From Brugia malayi (Eukaryota; Nematoda; Chromadorea; Rhabditida; Onchocercidae), in assembly GCF_000002995.4 (NCBI RefSeq), contig NW_025062475.1:1674001-1738000 (forward strand): DNA of 64,000 nt, read 5' to 3'. Below, one piece after another: positions 63,543 through 64,000 of the stretch. Under the pieces are notes generated by a model. The model ran no database searches. It was given only the letters and a program-made list of their open reading frames with translations, and was not told the origin of the DNA. The position numbers and the translations under genes are program-made. Positions within the stretch are counted from its first letter, which is position 1. Each line of letters begins with the position of its first letter.

Positions 63543-64000
63543 GTAAGTTTTGTGTTTTTATTTTGTTGATTTTATATTTATATAAAATAATTTTTCTTTC
63601 ATTAATTAAATCATTTAATAGATTTATTGTTATAGCTAAATTATTTTAATAATTATTAGATATTTATTATCATCATCAATATTTCATGTTAACTTATATA
63701 ATAATTGTTAGATTATTATTATTATTAATTAATGAATTGAATTATATTCAGTTAGTATTTTTTTCAGTTCATTTTCTACTATCAATATGAATTTGAATTC
63801 ATAATTTTCAAAAATTTAGTTGAATAATTTTATTGAAGTTATTTAAAATGTAGAAAGTAAATGCAGACGAATTTTGAGAATTTATTTGCTCATCCCATGT
63901 TTTTTAAATGTTTTTTTTTAAATGGTTTAAAAAAAAAAAAAAATTGAATTAAACGTAACTAATCAAAACTTTTGTAACAATTAAAATAAAGTAAAAAATT

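Overview
The window is nuclear DNA of a nematode, most likely a filarial worm (Onchocercidae). It is very AT-rich, with long homopolymers and microsatellites. Its protein-coding genes are split by many small GT-AG introns. Two genes have a TTTCAG-type acceptor a few bases before the ATG with no coding exon upstream, which suggests spliced-leader trans-splicing. One intron carries decayed bacterial DNA, including a Rickettsiales-type 23S rRNA fragment, as expected for a Wolbachia-to-nucleus transfer. All gene models were assembled by hand from exon frames and splice phases. Each complete model closes in frame from ATG to stop.

Layout. 475-6025 (-): central-spindle kinesin ZEN-4/KIF23, about 786 aa. 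9700-11664 (-): secreted C-type lectin-domain protein, 316 aa. 14076-19125 (-): SETD3-like actin-histidine methyltransferase, 525 aa, with the bacterial insert in the intron 16170-17954. 24060-25768 (+): nematode single-pass membrane protein of unknown function, 197 aa. 28550-36395 (+): phospholipase C delta-type enzyme, 784 aa, catalytic residues intact. 38356-42794 (+): myosin essential light chain (mlc-3 type), 150 aa. 44445-45455 (-): unrecognised 108 aa protein. 46683-55692 (+): separase (sep-1), 26 exons, 1244 aa. 63372-63542 (+): signal-peptide-like first exon of a gene that runs off the window.

The genes do not form an operon. Two of them, ZEN-4 and separase, act at successive steps of cell division (central spindle/cytokinesis and cohesin cleavage), and the regions upstream of both share an exact GCGTACGTGG 10-mer. 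The lectin, membrane protein, PLC, light chain and SETD3 are unrelated in pathway, although SETD3 (actin) and MLC-3 (myosin) both touch actomyosin.

The most unusual points are: (1) the 23S rRNA and bacterial ORF remnants inside the SETD3 intron; (2) repeated tandem duplications placed exactly on exon boundaries or stop codons: about 43 copies of a 34-bp unit at a PLC splice donor, 6 copies of a 35-bp unit at a PLC acceptor, a duplicated PLC acceptor, 6 copies of a 90-bp unit over the membrane-protein stop codon, and duplicated gene ends in mlc-3; (3) a SETD3 exon that lacks an AG acceptor by one base; (4) a perfect 25-bp inverted repeat inside the lectin coding sequence. Long non-genic stretches (6026-9700, 11665-14075, 19126-24059, 26230-28549, 36396-38355, 42795-44444, 55693-63371) hold AT-rich sequence, simple repeats and a few palindromes.
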